From JAKPQE01 sp041397845 (GTDB lineage Bacteria > Pseudomonadota > Alphaproteobacteria > Rhizobiales > JAKPQE01): a DNA stretch of 64,000 nt. Position 1 is the stretch's first letter, and each line of letters starts with the position of its first letter. Made by a program: the position numbers and the translations under genes. The stretch is from the NCBI GenBank assembly GCA_041397845.1, contig JAWKVW010000002.1, forward strand, positions 124,001 through 188,000, in the 5' to 3' direction. Below are positions 43,584 to 52,068 of the stretch, one piece after another. The notes beneath the pieces are model-generated. The model did not search any database and had not been told where the DNA came from. It was given only the letters and a program-made list of their open reading frames with translations.

Positions 43584-45173
43584 TCAGTTCCCCGAGGTGT
43601 AGATCGCGGCGATGCCGACGTCGAAGCGCTTGCCGGCAAGGAGCGAGCGCAGGGTGTCGGCAAGGGCGGTGGCGGCGTCCGGCGTCGACATCTGTTTCAG
43701 CGCGGCATGCAGGGCCGGTACCGGCTCCTCGGTCAGGATGGCGACGAGGTGTTCGGCGCCGAAGGGCGGGTTCTTGACCTCGAAGCGCTCGGAGAAGACG
43801 CGCTGACGCCAGTCGGTCGCTGCTTCCCGGGCATTGGCCGGCAGGAAGAACTCGACGCGGCCGTTCGGTGGCAGATTGAACATTGTGAGATAGGGCAGGG
43901 CCGTTTCGGCCATGGTGATGTGGACCTGCTCGCCGACGCGGTAGGTCTGGTTGCCGCTCGCAAGGGTCAGTTCGGCCGGATTGACGCCGGCATTGTCCTT
44001 GAGGAAGGCGAGGGCCGACCATTTCGCGAGAACCGGGCGCAGATCGGCAAGGGTGCGCACGTCCTCGGCGACCGGGCCGCCGACGCGATGCTCGACGACG
44101 CCGCTGGCCGGGTTCCAGACGAGATCGGCGCTGGCGGTGTCCTTTGCCAGGGCAATGCCGGGGATGGCGGCGATCGCCGGATCGGCGGTGCCAAGGACGG
44201 CAACGGTGAGGGCGGTCTCGTCGGCTGGCGCGCTTGCCGGCGTCGTCTCGACGAGGCCGCCGATGACCGGCTCGTCGCCGGGGCGCAGCGGGCTGATCTG
44301 CGGCGTCTGCTGGCCTTCGGCGCGGGTCTCGACGGTCGGGACAAGGAAGGAGAGCAGCTCGAGCTGGGTCAGCTTGCCGTCGTGATTGCGGTCGGCGGCG
44401 CCCTCGAGGGCGCGCGAGAAGGCCCAGGACAAGGCACCGCGCGGCGTGCCGTCGATGATGATTTCCGGGGTCAGGCGGCTCTCGAGCGTCGCGCCGATGA
44501 AGGTCACGAACCGGGTGTCGTTCTCGGATTTCGTGGCGATTTCCGGCGGCGGCATCTTGAGAACGTCATCGGCGAGGTCGAGGTCGCCGAACTTGCCATT
44601 GCGGAATTTCACGCCCTCGGCGCTGGCGCCGCGGTTCATCGTGCCGGAATGGCAGGAATCGGCGACGAGCACGACCTTGACGCCCTTCTGGTCGGCGGCG
44701 AGCAGCCATTCGTAGATTTCGTCGTCGACGATGCGCTCGGCGGTGCCGGGGCCGTGCGGGGAATAGCCGGCAAGGAGGAAGTTCTCGTTCTTGCCGTCCT
44801 TCTCGCCGTTGCGGCCCGGCGGTTCGGGCTCCTGGCCGCCGTGGCCGGCATAAGAAAAGACGATGGTATCGCCGGGCGCGGCGCGGGCAAGCAGGTTCGA
44901 CCAGTTCTCGGCAATGGCACGCTTGGTTGCCTCGCCGTCGGTCAGCATGACGACGCGGGCCGCGCCGGCCTTCTTCAGGGCACCGGCGATGTCGAGGGCG
45001 TCGTTGACGGCGCCGTTGAGGTCGTTGGCGGTGCCGATGTAGTCGTCGATGCCGACAACGAGGCCGTAAAGCGCAGCGGAAGCGGGCTGGCTGGCGCCGG
45101 CAAAAAGGGCGGAGGCGAAAAGACCGGCGCCAAGCGCGCGCAAGGTGCCTTTACCCGTCGAGGAAAACCGCAT
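43584..45173 (-). CDS. exported caspase-like protein (peptidase C14) with DUF4384-like domain
   Basis: A clean 529-residue reading frame. Signal peptide: basic start, then LGAGLFASALFAGASQPASA. Caspase fold: LYGLVVGIDDYIGTANDLNG, TIVFSYAGHGGQ with His111, and VVLVADSCHSGTM with Cys174, so the dyad is intact. AADRNHDGKLTQLELLSFL resembles an EF-hand loop (Asp-x-Asn-x-Asp-x-Lys), a possible calcium site. The C-terminal third (about residues 395-500) is DUF4384-like: YLTMFNLPPNGRVEFFLPAN, then NPPFGAEHLVAILTEEP. GGGAGGG precedes ATG 45173. It is first of the caspase-caspase-cytochrome-OmpA run on this strand. Confidence 0.88.
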   Translation of the reverse strand: MRFSSTGKGTLRALGAGLFASALFAGASQPASAALYGLVVGIDDYIGTANDLNGAVNDALDIAGALKKAGAARVVMLTDGEATKRAIAENWSNLLARAAPGDTIVFSYAGHGGQEPEPPGRNGEKDGKNENFLLAGYSPHGPGTAERIVDDEIYEWLLAADQKGVKVVLVADSCHSGTMNRGASAEGVKFRNGKFGDLDLADDVLKMPPPEIATKSENDTRFVTFIGATLESRLTPEIIIDGTPRGALSWAFSRALEGAADRNHDGKLTQLELLSFLVPTVETRAEGQQTPQISPLRPGDEPVIGGLVETTPASAPADETALTVAVLGTADPAIAAIPGIALAKDTASADLVWNPASGVVEHRVGGPVAEDVRTLADLRPVLAKWSALAFLKDNAGVNPAELTLASGNQTYRVGEQVHITMAETALPYLTMFNLPPNGRVEFFLPANAREAATDWRQRVFSERFEVKNPPFGAEHLVAILTEEPVPALHAALKQMSTPDAATALADTLRSLLAGKRFDVGIAAIYTSGN

Positions 45174-45265
45174 CGAACCCTCCCGTTACCCTTTCGGCAC
45201 GACTGCCACGCGGCAGTCTATGCCAACCCTTTGCCAGGATGGAACGGGCAGGCGGCGAAACGGCC

Positions 45266-46207
45266 TCAGCCGCCCTGTGCAGCCGCTGGCGCTGGCGCAG
45301 AGGGAATTGCGGGCAGGGACTTCAGATAGGCGGCGATGGCGGCGAGGTCGGTGTCGGAGAGGTGCGCCATGTTTTCCTGCACGGCGACCATCGAGCCGCC
45401 GAAGGAATCGAATTCCGGCGTGAAGCCCGTTTTCAGGGCATCGACGATGTCCTTTTCCGACCAGTCGCCGATGCCGGTCGGGTCCGGCGTGATATTCGGC
45501 ACGCGCCCGTCGCCTTCCGGCGAGGGGGCGCCGGAGAAGGCACGGCCGCGATCGATGCCGCCGAGCGGATCGCGCGGGCTGTGGCATTCGCTGCAGTGGC
45601 CGGGGCCGGAGACGAGATAGGCGCCGCGATTGGCGACCTCGCCAAGGCGGGCATCGGGCTCGAACGGGCGGCCATCGAGATAGACGAGCTTCCAGAGGCC
45701 GAGACCGCGCCGGATGTTGAACGGAAAGCCGAGCTCGTGGGCCGGCACTTCCGACGTCGCCGCCGGCAATGTGTCAAGGAAGGCCTTGAGGTCGATGAGG
45801 TCGGCGACCTTCATGCGCTGGTAGGACGTGTAGGGGAAGGCCGGGTAGTAGTGCTCGCCCGCGGGCGAGACGCCGCGCGTCATGGCGGTGACGAAATCGG
45901 CAGCGCTCCAGCCGCCGATGCCGGTGTTCGGGTCCGGCGTGATGTTGGGCACATGGAAGGTGCCGAAATCGGTCTTCAGCGACAGGCCGCCGACAAGCAG
46001 CTTCTTTGCCTCGCCCTTGGCGCCGGGCGCGGCATGGCAGGACGAGCAGCCGCCGGCGTAGAACACGTATTCGCCATTGGCGAGGTCGGGCTGATAGGCA
46101 TCGGGAAGGGCCGGGGGCGGCAGGAGCGCGGGGTTCGTCAGGAACCAGAAGCCGGCGCCGCCGAGAAGGGCAAGGCCGAGAATGGCAATGACCAGACGAC
46201 GGATCAT
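45266..46207 (-). CDS. exported diheme cytochrome c
   Basis: A 313-residue membrane-anchored or secreted cytochrome. The N-terminal hydrophobic segment (RRLVIAILGLALLGGAGFWF) is followed by two related heme domains. Heme 1 is CSSCH at residues 54-58 and heme 2 is CSECH at 205-209. Each is followed by a repeat, VPNITPDPNTGIGGWSAADF and then VPNITPDPTGIGDWSEKDI, which shows internal duplication. Such diheme cytochromes pass electrons from periplasmic dehydrogenases; no dehydrogenase gene is adjacent. It is 64 bases downstream of the cytochrome c' gene. Confidence 0.93.
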   Translation of the reverse strand: MIRRLVIAILGLALLGGAGFWFLTNPALLPPPALPDAYQPDLANGEYVFYAGGCSSCHAAPGAKGEAKKLLVGGLSLKTDFGTFHVPNITPDPNTGIGGWSAADFVTAMTRGVSPAGEHYYPAFPYTSYQRMKVADLIDLKAFLDTLPAATSEVPAHELGFPFNIRRGLGLWKLVYLDGRPFEPDARLGEVANRGAYLVSGPGHCSECHSPRDPLGGIDRGRAFSGAPSPEGDGRVPNITPDPTGIGDWSEKDIVDALKTGFTPEFDSFGGSMVAVQENMAHLSDTDLAAIAAYLKSLPAIPSAPAPAAAQGG

Positions 46208-46271
46208 GTGGCGCTCCCAGATGCTGGAACCGGCCGGGGCGACGGCGATCCGCCGCCCCGGTCGACAAGGA

Positions 46272-46721
46272 TTACTGCTTCTTGATGCGGAAGGCCTCGT
46301 GGCAATCCTTGCAATTGCCGGTCAGCTTCATGAAACCGCCCTTGAAGGCGTCGAGACCGCCGGCGGCCGAGGCAACGGCGGCGTTGGCGTCGGCGGCGAA
46401 GGTGTCGGCCTTGGCCTTGAAGCCGGCCATGTCTTCCCAGATCTTCGGGCTCGCCTCGGTGTCGCCACCGGTCTCGCTGCCGGCCGGGAAGAGGTGCGGC
46501 GCGGCGGCGGCGCCGTTGGCAACGACGCGCATGGCCAGCTCGGCCTTGACCGCGTCGTATTCGGCCTCGCCCTTGACCATCGGGGCGGTCGCCTTGATGG
46601 CGGCGCCAATCGATTTCATGACACCCTTGCGGGTCTCGATCGGATTGTCGGCGGCAATGGCGCCAACGGTGCCGAGAATGCCGGCAAGAGCGGCGGCAGC
46701 CGCCACGTAACGAAGCTTCAT
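46272..46721 (-). CDS. cytochrome c' family protein
   Basis: A 149-residue periplasmic cytochrome with signal peptide MKLRYVAAAAALAGILGTVG-AIA and a four-helix-bundle composition (ETRKGVMKSIGAAIKATAPM, EYDAVKAELAMRVVANGAAA). A single heme site CKDCH lies near the C-terminus (about residues 137-141). A C-terminal CxxCH in a helical bundle is the mark of cytochrome c' / c556, which binds NO or other gases or serves in electron transfer. GAGGGAGAA precedes the ATG. It begins the leftward gene run from the divergent promoter region. Confidence 0.93.
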   Translation of the reverse strand: MKLRYVAAAAALAGILGTVGAIAADNPIETRKGVMKSIGAAIKATAPMVKGEAEYDAVKAELAMRVVANGAAAAPHLFPAGSETGGDTEASPKIWEDMAGFKAKADTFAADANAAVASAAGGLDAFKGGFMKLTGNCKDCHEAFRIKKQ

Positions 46722-46824
46722 ATCGAATTTCTCCCTCGGTTCCGGCCGCCTTGGGGAGGGGCGGCCGCGTCAGCCACGATTTTGCGCAGGCCCGCCGACA
46801 GGGCGTTCCTGCCGGGACAGATTG

Positions 46825-46873
46825 TGTCGCGAATCGTTCGCGACAAGGTGACAGAGTCACAATGGCCATTGTG
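46825..46873. promoter_or_regulatory. cluster of three perfect inverted repeats in the divergent cytochrome/caspase promoter region
   Basis: Three inverted repeats abut. TGTCGCGAA-TCG-TTCGCGACA is at 46825-46845, TGAC-AGA-GTCA at 46849-46859, and CACAATGG-CCATTGTG at 46858-46873. All are perfect. They lie between the leftward cytochrome c' start (46721) and the rightward caspase-SH3 start (46993). Their shape suggests operators for dimeric regulators; they do not match the FNR/CRP boxes I know. A hairpin role in RNA is also possible for the first. Confidence 0.6.
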
Positions 46874-46992
46874 CGGCGGAAGGACGTTCGACGTTTCGGC
46901 GCCGGCGCGCTATCATGCGGAAAATGCTGGAAAAGAAGGAAAACCGCCGGACTTGCGGCGGATTCCGGGCAGCAAGAGGGGGCGTGTGGCCG

Positions 46993-48801
46993 ATGGATCC
47001 CCGTCGAACGATCACGCAGATGTTATCGAGCCTCGTCATGTTTCTGGGGCTCATCGGCCTGTTGGCAGGCGGCAGCGGCGCAGCTCTCGCCGAATCCCGG
47101 ATGGCGCTCGTTGTCGGAAACTCCGCCTACGCGAAGATTTCGCCATTGCCCAATCCGGTGAATGATGCGCGGCTGATGGCCGACGCGCTCGGCAAGGCCG
47201 GCTTCGACGTCACCATGGCGCTCGATGTCAGCCAGCGCGACCTGAAGCGGGCGGTGCGCGACTTTTCGCAAAAGCTCGAGGCGTCCGGGCCGGATGGCGT
47301 CGGGCTCTTCTACTATGCCGGCCACGGGCTGCAGGTGAACGGCACCAACTATCTCGTGCCGGTGGACGCGGGCATCGAGACCGAGGGCGACGTCGCCATC
47401 GAGACCGTCAGCCTCAACGACGTGATGTCGGCGCTGTCCTATTCGCGATCGCGGCTGACCTTCGTCGTGCTCGATGCCTGTCGCGACAATCCCTACAAGC
47501 GCGGCTTCCGCTCGGTGCAGCGCGGACTGGCGCTGGTCGTGATGCGCCGCGCGGCTCGCTGGTTGCCTATGCGACCTCGCCGGGCGATGTCGCGGCGGAT
47601 GGCGGCGGCGCCAACAGCCCGTATTCGGCGGCGCTCGCCGAGGCGATGCAGGAACCGGGAGTGCCGGTCGAGCAGGTGTTGTTCAAGAAAGGTCCGCATC
47701 CAGGTGGCCGAGGCGACGGACGGCAAGCAGCTTCCCTGGGAGAGCTCGTCGCTGACCGGCGACTTCTTCTTCCACGACGGCGCAGCCGCCGGTGCCGGCG
47801 GCGCTGGTGGCGGCACCATTCCGCCGCCGCCGGACGAGGTGAAGCCGGGCGCGGCGGGGGACAATTCGGCGGGCGGGCCGCCGGGCGGCATGGCGGCGGA
47901 CGCCGAGCTTGCCTATCTCGACGCGATCGCGGCGAACGACACAGACGGCTATCGCCAGTTCCTTGCCGACTACCCGAGCTCGCCGAGGGCCGAGCAGGTG
48001 CGCCGGATCCTCCAGTCGCAGGTCGAGAACGAGCTCTGGAAGGCGGTTGGCGAGGAAAACACGGTGGCGAGCTACCAGCGCTACATCGCCGCCTTTCCCA
48101 AGGGTGTCTTTGCCGAGGAAGCGGGCCAGCGAATGGCGGTGCTGCCGGCAAGGCGGCCGCCATCGGCGGGGGCGGATACCAGCCCGGGTGGCGGCAGTGC
48201 CGTGGGGCAGGGGCCGGCAGAACTGGCGCGGGCGGCGCCGATACTCCCTCGTCCGGGCGGGCGGACAACGGCGAATGCGGCCACCCGCACGGCAACTGGC
48301 GGGCCGTCGACATCCAGAGCTGGGATACGCTGTTCGCGCGCCGGTCCCGGCAAGACCTACGAGCAGGAAACAGGAGACCTGCATGACGCGACCGGCGTCG
48401 GCATCGTGCGCTGCCGGGACGTCGCCGGCTTTTCGCATCCCTGGTGCGAGATCCGCTACAAGTGCGTGACCGGCTGGGTCTACCAGCGCTATCTCGCGGA
48501 AGGCGGGCCCTCGGGGGGCGGGGCTGCCGACCGGCAGGGGCCGACGCGGGCGAGCACCGGTTCGGGCTCCTATCACGTCATCAATGTGCGGCCCGGCGAC
48601 GTGCTCAATGTGCGGTCGGGGCCGGGACCGAATTATGACGTCATCGGCAGCATTCCGGCGGACGCCGCCGGCATCGAGGCCCGGTCGTGCCGGTCGGTGG
48701 CGGGGTCGTCGGACAAGTGGTGCATCGTGCAGTTCGGCAGCGTGCGCGGCTGGGCATCGGCCTGCTGCCTTGCCGACGAAAGCGGGCAGACAATCAGGTG
48801 A
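46993..48801 (+). CDS. exported caspase-like protein with C-terminal SH3-type domains (frame errors in middle)
   Basis: ATG 46993 gives MDPRRTITQMLSSLVMFLGL and a signal peptide ending ALA-ES; a longer in-frame start at 46915 is possible. Caspase fold: RMALVVGNSAYAKISPLPNP, GLFYYAGHGLQ with His111, and VVLDACRDNPY with Cys163. The frame slips between about 47540 and 47690, where other frames read a YATSPGD-like segment. It resumes at TDGKQLPWESSSLTGDFFFH, and slips again at about 48150-48350. A repeat-rich part (DAIAANDTDGYRQFLADYPS) links to two bacterial SH3-type segments: GIVRCRDVAGFSHPWCEIRY, then INVRPGDVLNVRSGPGPNYD. The SH3 modules suggest cell-wall binding. About 600 residues. Confidence 0.85.
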   Translation: MDPRRTITQMLSSLVMFLGLIGLLAGGSGAALAESRMALVVGNSAYAKISPLPNPVNDARLMADALGKAGFDVTMALDVSQRDLKRAVRDFSQKLEASGPDGVGLFYYAGHGLQVNGTNYLVPVDAGIETEGDVAIETVSLNDVMSALSYSRSRLTFVVLDACRDNPYKRGFRSVQRGLALVVMRRAARWLPMRPRRAMSRRMAAAPTARIRRRSPRRCRNRECRSSRCCSRKVRIQVAEATDGKQLPWESSSLTGDFFFHDGAAAGAGGAGGGTIPPPPDEVKPGAAGDNSAGGPPGGMAADAELAYLDAIAANDTDGYRQFLADYPSSPRAEQVRRILQSQVENELWKAVGEENTVASYQRYIAAFPKGVFAEEAGQRMAVLPARRPPSAGADTSPGGGSAVGQGPAELARAAPILPRPGGRTTANAATRTATGGPSTSRAGIRCSRAGPGKTYEQETGDLHDATGVGIVRCRDVAGFSHPWCEIRYKCVTGWVYQRYLAEGGPSGGGAADRQGPTRASTGSGSYHVINVRPGDVLNVRSGPGPNYDVIGSIPADAAGIEARSCRSVAGSSDKWCIVQFGSVRGWASACCLADESGQTIR

Positions 48802-49631
48802 GCGACTTTTCCGGTCTCCACAAGATCGCGACCGTCCGCCATGCCGTCGTCTTTGCGGCAGCGCTCCTTTGCGCCGGGCCGGGGCATGGCGAAGCGCTCG
48901 ACAATGCGGTGAAGGCGGGCCTGCCGGCGAAGTTCGCGTTCCTGCGTGATGTCGATCCGACGATCCTGCAGGACATGCGCTATGCCGGTCCGCACAATTT
49001 CGTCGGCGAGCCAATCGACGGCTACGAGGCGGCCGAGTGCATCCTGACCGCGCCGGCAGCGCGGGCGCTGAAGACCGTTCAGGACCGGCTGCGCGAGAGC
49101 GGGCTGTCGCTGAAGGTCTATGACTGCTACCGGCCGGCGCGGGCGGTGGCGCATTTCGTGCGCTGGGCCGAGGCGACGGCCGACCAGCGGATGAAGGTCG
49201 AGTTCTATCCCGGTGTCGACAAGAGAAAGGTCTTTGCGCTTGGCTATATCGCCCGGCGCTCGGGTCATTCTCGCGGCAGCGCCGTCGATTTGACGATTGT
49301 CAAGTTGCCGCCGCCGGTTCAGCCCGACTATCTGCGCGGCGAACCACTGGCGGCCTGCACGGCGCCGGCTGGGGAGCGTTATCCGGACAACAGTCTCGAT
49401 TTCGGCACCGGCTACGACTGCTTCGACGAGAAGAGCCATACCGGCAGCACTGCTGTCGCCGCGCAAGCGAGGTCAAACCGCAAGCTTCTCGTCGAGGCGA
49501 TGCGCAAGGCCGGCTTTTCGAACTACGCCAAGGAATGGTGGCATTTCGACTACGGCAAGGCACCCTATCCGAAGCAGTATTTCGACTTCCCGATCGTCGC
49601 CCATCCCGATGCCGTACCGCCGCCGCGCTAG
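48798..49631 (+). CDS. D-alanyl-D-alanine dipeptidase (VanX/DdpX-like, M15)
   Basis: About 277 residues with an N-terminal signal (RHAVVFAAALLCAGPGHG-EAL). The M15 zinc-peptidase motifs are SGHSRGSAVDLTI (Zn His and Asp) and EWWHFDY (catalytic Glu and Zn His). DMRYAGPHNFVG and LKVYDCYRPARAV are typical of D-Ala-D-Ala dipeptidases. The likely start is GTG 48798, overlapping the stop of the caspase-SH3 gene by four bases, so the two are translationally coupled. Periplasmic members salvage D-Ala-D-Ala from cell wall turnover; no vanHA neighbours are present, so glycopeptide resistance is unlikely. Confidence 0.9.
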   Translation: MSDFSGLHKIATVRHAVVFAAALLCAGPGHGEALDNAVKAGLPAKFAFLRDVDPTILQDMRYAGPHNFVGEPIDGYEAAECILTAPAARALKTVQDRLRESGLSLKVYDCYRPARAVAHFVRWAEATADQRMKVEFYPGVDKRKVFALGYIARRSGHSRGSAVDLTIVKLPPPVQPDYLRGEPLAACTAPAGERYPDNSLDFGTGYDCFDEKSHTGSTAVAAQARSNRKLLVEAMRKAGFSNYAKEWWHFDYGKAPYPKQYFDFPIVAHPDAVPPPR

Positions 49632-49696
49632 GCGGCAGGACCCGAGGCCTTCGTCCGCGACAGTTGACGGGACGAAGCGAGAGGGCGGCGGGCGAG

Positions 49697-50395
49697 ATGC
49701 TGAAAAACCTGATCCATCGTGCGATCACCCTTGCCGGCGTCGAGCCGGGGCCATTCAGCCATGAAGAACGGCTTATCTCCGGCCTTGGCGGGCTGGTCGG
49801 GATCACCGCTGTCTTTCTCGTTGCGGCGGAATTCGTCGATATCGAGGGCGCGGCGCTGATCGTTGCCTCGATCGGGGCATCGGCGGTGCTGCTGTTTGCG
49901 GCGCCGCACAGTCCGCTCGCCCAGCCCTGGCCGCTGGTCGGCGGTCACGTCGTCTCGGCAACGATCGGCGTGCTGGTGGCGCGGCTCATCGGCGATCCCT
50001 TCATCGCCGGCCCGATCGCAGTCGGCCTTGCGATCACGGCAATGCACTACATGCGCTGCATCCATCCGCCGGGCGGGGCGTCGGCGCTGACGGCCGTGCT
50101 CGGCGGCGAGGGCATCCGGGCGCTCGGCTTCCTTTATGTGGTCGAGCCGGTGCTGCTGAACGCGATCGTCATTCTTGTCGCGGCGGTCATCTTCAACGCG
50201 CCGTTCGCCTGGCGCCGTTATCCCGCGGCCTGGCGCAAGCCGGCGGCCACGACCAAAACGGTTTCCTATCGGCGGGCCGATATCGACCACAGCGATTTCG
50301 TTGCGGCGCTTGCCGATCTCGACACCTTCATCGATGTCAGCGAAGACGATCTCATCCGCATCTACCGGCATTTCACCGAGCGGCAAGGCCGGTAG
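49697..50395 (+). CDS. HPP-family integral membrane protein
   Basis: A 232-residue membrane protein with the family-defining HPPGGASAL motif (residues 123-131) within MHYMRCIHPPGGASALTAVL. Four or five hydrophobic segments span about residues 28-170 (GGLVGITAVFLVAAEFV, ALIVASIGASAVLLFA, VVSATIGVLVARLI, VLLNAIVILVAAVIF). The C-terminal 60 residues are soluble. Some family members have been linked to nitrite transport; a role here is not shown. It is convergent with the transporter at 50405, leaving nine bases between them. Confidence 0.85.
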   Translation: MLKNLIHRAITLAGVEPGPFSHEERLISGLGGLVGITAVFLVAAEFVDIEGAALIVASIGASAVLLFAAPHSPLAQPWPLVGGHVVSATIGVLVARLIGDPFIAGPIAVGLAITAMHYMRCIHPPGGASALTAVLGGEGIRALGFLYVVEPVLLNAIVILVAAVIFNAPFAWRRYPAAWRKPAATTKTVSYRRADIDHSDFVAALADLDTFIDVSEDDLIRIYRHFTERQGR

Positions 50396-50404
50396 CAGAC
50401 GGGA

Positions 50405-51772
50405 TCAGCGCAGCGGTTCGGCGTGGCCGACGACGCGGTGGATGTCCGGCCACCTGGCCCGGATCTGGCGCTCGAGACCGTCGACGGCGTCGTGCACCTC
50501 GGCGACCGACAGCGCCGGGTCGATGCGGCAATGGAAATTGACGATGAGGCCGTCGCCAGTGGCGCGCGCCCGCAGATGGTGGACATCGGTGATGCCGAAG
50601 GCGGCGGCGAGTTCGTTGGTCTCGGCTTCCATGCGTTGCCGCCGGTCCTCGTCGAGATCCTCACCGACAAGGCCGTGCGCCTGCAGCGGCTCGATATGGG
50701 TCTCGACCTCGACCTCGGAACCGAGCTCATCCTCGACGGCGAATTCGAGCTCGGAGGCAATGCGATGGGCCTCGGCGAGCGGCATGCGGCCGTCGAGTTC
50801 CAGATCGAGCGAGACAGACAGGCGGTCGGCGGCGATGGCCTGCACGGTGACATGATGAACGGCGAGGCCACGATTGCGGGCAATGACCATCACCCGCTCC
50901 ATCACCGTTTCGTCGTCGAGGGCGCGCGGGTGGGTAACGACCGTCACCTCGGCCTCCGGCATGCCGGAGGCGATTTCCTCGCGGATGCGGCTTGAGAGCT
51001 GGCTGACGCGGTCGAGCGGCAGGGTGCGGCCGACAGCGATGGCCAGTTCGACGAAGAGCATCGGCCCGGAGGGGCGGACGCGGAGCTGCTCGATGGCGAC
51101 GACGCCGGGGATGCGGTCAACGATGGTCTCGATGCGATCAACGGAGCCCTCGGGTGCGGCATCGATCAGCGTGTCGATGGTGCGCCGGCCAAGGCGCCAG
51201 CCGGCGAGGCAGACGAAGACGGCGACGCCGACGGCGGCGATGGCGTCGGCCTGCGGCCAGCCGAGCCAGACGAAGCCGAGGCCGAGGAGGACGACGGCCG
51301 AACTCAGCATGTCGGACGAGAAGTGCAGGGCATCGGCGGCGAGGGCCTGGCTGCCGGTCTTCTCGGCGACCCGGTTGAGGGCGCGGGCACGGAAGAAGTC
51401 GATGACGATCGAGGCAATGATGACGCCGATCGCCCAGTAGCTCGCCTCGACCTCGAACTCGCCGGAGAGGAGGCGCTTGCCGGCCTCATAGACGATCCAG
51501 GCGGAGGTCAGGAACAACAGGCCGGTCTCGATCAGCGCGGCGACGCTCTCGACCTTGGCATGGCCGTAGTGGTGGGTGTCGTCCGCGGGCTTGCCCGAGA
51601 TGCGGACGGCGAAATAGGTGAGGGCGGTGGCGCCAAGGTCGAGCAGGCTGTGAATCGCCTCGGAGAGGACGCCGAGGCTGCCCGACATGATGCCGACAAT
51701 GAACTTGGAGACCGTCAGCGCGCCGCTGGCGAGAATCGAGGTGAGCGCGACGCGTTCCTTCTCGTCCTGCAT
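50405..51772 (-). CDS. cation diffusion facilitator transporter with three C-terminal domains
   Basis: A 455-residue CDF-family antiporter for divalent metal efflux. The membrane domain (about residues 1-205) shows IHSLLDLGAT with the site-A Asp, HHYGHAKVESVAALIE, and ADALHFSSDMLSS with the second HxxxD metal pair. The usual cytosolic dimerisation domain is followed by two more of similar layout. The three start near residues 214, 290 and 370 and end VTVVTHP, VEVETHIEP and HRVVGHAEP. Ordinary relatives have about 300 residues, so the tail is expanded threefold. Metal specificity (Zn, Fe, Mn or Cd) is not predictable. Confidence 0.88.
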   Translation of the reverse strand: MQDEKERVALTSILASGALTVSKFIVGIMSGSLGVLSEAIHSLLDLGATALTYFAVRISGKPADDTHHYGHAKVESVAALIETGLLFLTSAWIVYEAGKRLLSGEFEVEASYWAIGVIIASIVIDFFRARALNRVAEKTGSQALAADALHFSSDMLSSAVVLLGLGFVWLGWPQADAIAAVGVAVFVCLAGWRLGRRTIDTLIDAAPEGSVDRIETIVDRIPGVVAIEQLRVRPSGPMLFVELAIAVGRTLPLDRVSQLSSRIREEIASGMPEAEVTVVTHPRALDDETVMERVMVIARNRGLAVHHVTVQAIAADRLSVSLDLELDGRMPLAEAHRIASELEFAVEDELGSEVEVETHIEPLQAHGLVGEDLDEDRRQRMEAETNELAAAFGITDVHHLRARATGDGLIVNFHCRIDPALSVAEVHDAVDGLERQIRARWPDIHRVVGHAEPLR

Positions 51773-51833
51773 CGCCCGGTCCTTTCCATGCCGCTTCCGG
51801 AGGGCCGACCCGGGCGCTGCCGGGAAGGAAGAT

Positions 51834-51907
<74 letters not shown>

Positions 51908-52068
51908 GAGCCGGGTTGTCGATAGTCCGGACTGAGACGAGTTGCAACACCTGGCGCAACGAAGATGGGGCGGCAGTGGCACTCCAGCAAGGGCATGCGG
52001 GCAGGTGCGGCGGCGGCCCGCCGTGGTATGATGCGGTGCCGCGGGTGTGGTGTCGGCGAGGTTTCGCA

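Noticed and set aside
40630..44022. Long minus-strand frame of 1130 codons linking parts of three genes
   Set aside because: Only its middle (from the ATG at 43455) is real; the rest is a wrong frame of neighbouring genes joined by an indel.
48798..49631. Glycopeptide resistance locus (vanX)
   Set aside because: The dipeptidase is exported and has no vanH, vanA or vanRS neighbours; a cell wall salvage role is more likely.
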